Positions 5,857-6,022 of a stretch of DNA of 6,022 nucleotides are shown here, piece after piece. Each line of letters starts with the position of its first letter. The stretch's first letter is position 1. A program made the translations under genes and the position numbers. The notes beneath the pieces were generated by a model. That model was not told the origin of the DNA and did no database searches. It worked only from the letters and a program-made list of their open reading frames with translations. The DNA is from Klebsiella pneumoniae (lineage in GTDB: Bacteria; Pseudomonadota; Gammaproteobacteria; Ga0077536), in contig CAMCBY010000274.1 in assembly GCA_945873015.1 (NCBI GenBank), forward strand, positions 1-6,022, written 5' to 3'.

Positions 5857-6022
5857 TTATATCTGATGAACGAGGGGCAGACCGGGCACGGGGCTGCGCA
5901 CTTTGACGACATAATCGCGGGTCACGCTGCCGATGTAGAGGTCGCACATGTCCGGCCCGCCCCAGCTCACATTGGTCGGGCTGTGCATGAGTTTGCCCGA
6001 AGGGTCCGACAGCATCGTCACC
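5857..6022 (-). CDS. SMP-30/gluconolactonase-family protein, partial, C-terminal 54 residues
   Basis: Only the last 54 residues before TAA (5859-5857) are present; the rest lies beyond the right edge. They carry the final beta-propeller blade of SMP-30/gluconolactonase/LRE proteins: 'SPTNVSWGGPD' followed by 'LYIGSVTRDYVVKVR' and the ending 'PVPGLPLVHQI'. In the family this blade reads roughly T-N-x-x-F/W-G-G-x-D ... LY-h-T/G-S, and many end in P-G-x-P. These six-bladed propeller enzymes use a divalent metal to hydrolyse lactones to hydroxy acids. The catalytic Glu, Asn and Asp residues are upstream of the window, so activity cannot be judged. The stop codon is fused to the next gene's ribosome binding site, so it is co-transcribed with, and probably upstream in the same pathway as, the AttH-like protein and the CoA ligase. 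Confidence 0.85.
   Translation of the reverse strand, partial: VTMLSDPSGKLMHSPTNVSWGGPDMCDLYIGSVTRDYVVKVRSPVPGLPLVHQI

Noticed and set aside
5847..5912. N-terminal extension of the AttH-like protein
   Set aside because: It would overlap the end of the lactonase gene, whereas ATG at 5846 has a well-placed AAGGA site.

Overview
All seven genes I can support lie on the minus strand, so the window reads right to left. The GC-rich base composition, tight gene packing, Shine-Dalgarno sites of the AAGGA type and the protein families suggest a heterotrophic member of the Pseudomonadota, perhaps a gammaproteobacterium. That placement is an inference: the window holds no rRNA, tRNA or phylogenetic marker. 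I saw no mobile element, CRISPR array or RNA gene, and no gene-free stretch longer than about 110 bases.

Layout in transcription order. (1) 6022-5857: the C-terminal end of an SMP-30/gluconolactonase-type lactonase, cut by the window edge. (2) 5846-4908: an AttH/carotenoid-hydratase-like (DUF7064/DUF7065-type) protein. (3) 4876-3212: a class I acyl-CoA ligase resembling cyclohexanecarboxylate-CoA ligase AliA and FadK. (4) 3182-2769: a small protein resembling LvaB/DUF6285. (5) 2772-1732: an APH/LvaA-like phosphotransferase, overlapping gene 4 by ATGA. A strong rho-independent terminator (1705-1678) ends this five-gene unit. (6) A second unit begins with a TetR regulator (1626-1027), which has a 7-2-7 inverted repeat just upstream of its start. 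(7) It continues into a molybdopterin oxidoreductase (1016 to the window edge at 1, N-terminal 338 residues), whose ribosome binding site overlaps the TetR stop codon.

How the genes may work together (inference). The first unit looks like a catabolic operon for a lactone, hydroxy-acid or alicyclic acid. The lactonase would open a ring, the ligase would make the CoA thioester, and the small protein plus phosphotransferase would act like LvaAB, which phosphorylates 4-hydroxyacyl-CoA in levulinate breakdown so that the hydroxyl can be moved or eliminated. The main anomaly is that the phosphotransferase carries HGA where the family has HGD, so its catalytic aspartate is missing. The second unit looks like a self-regulated TetR-molybdoenzyme pair, possibly controlled by an intermediate of the same pathway.
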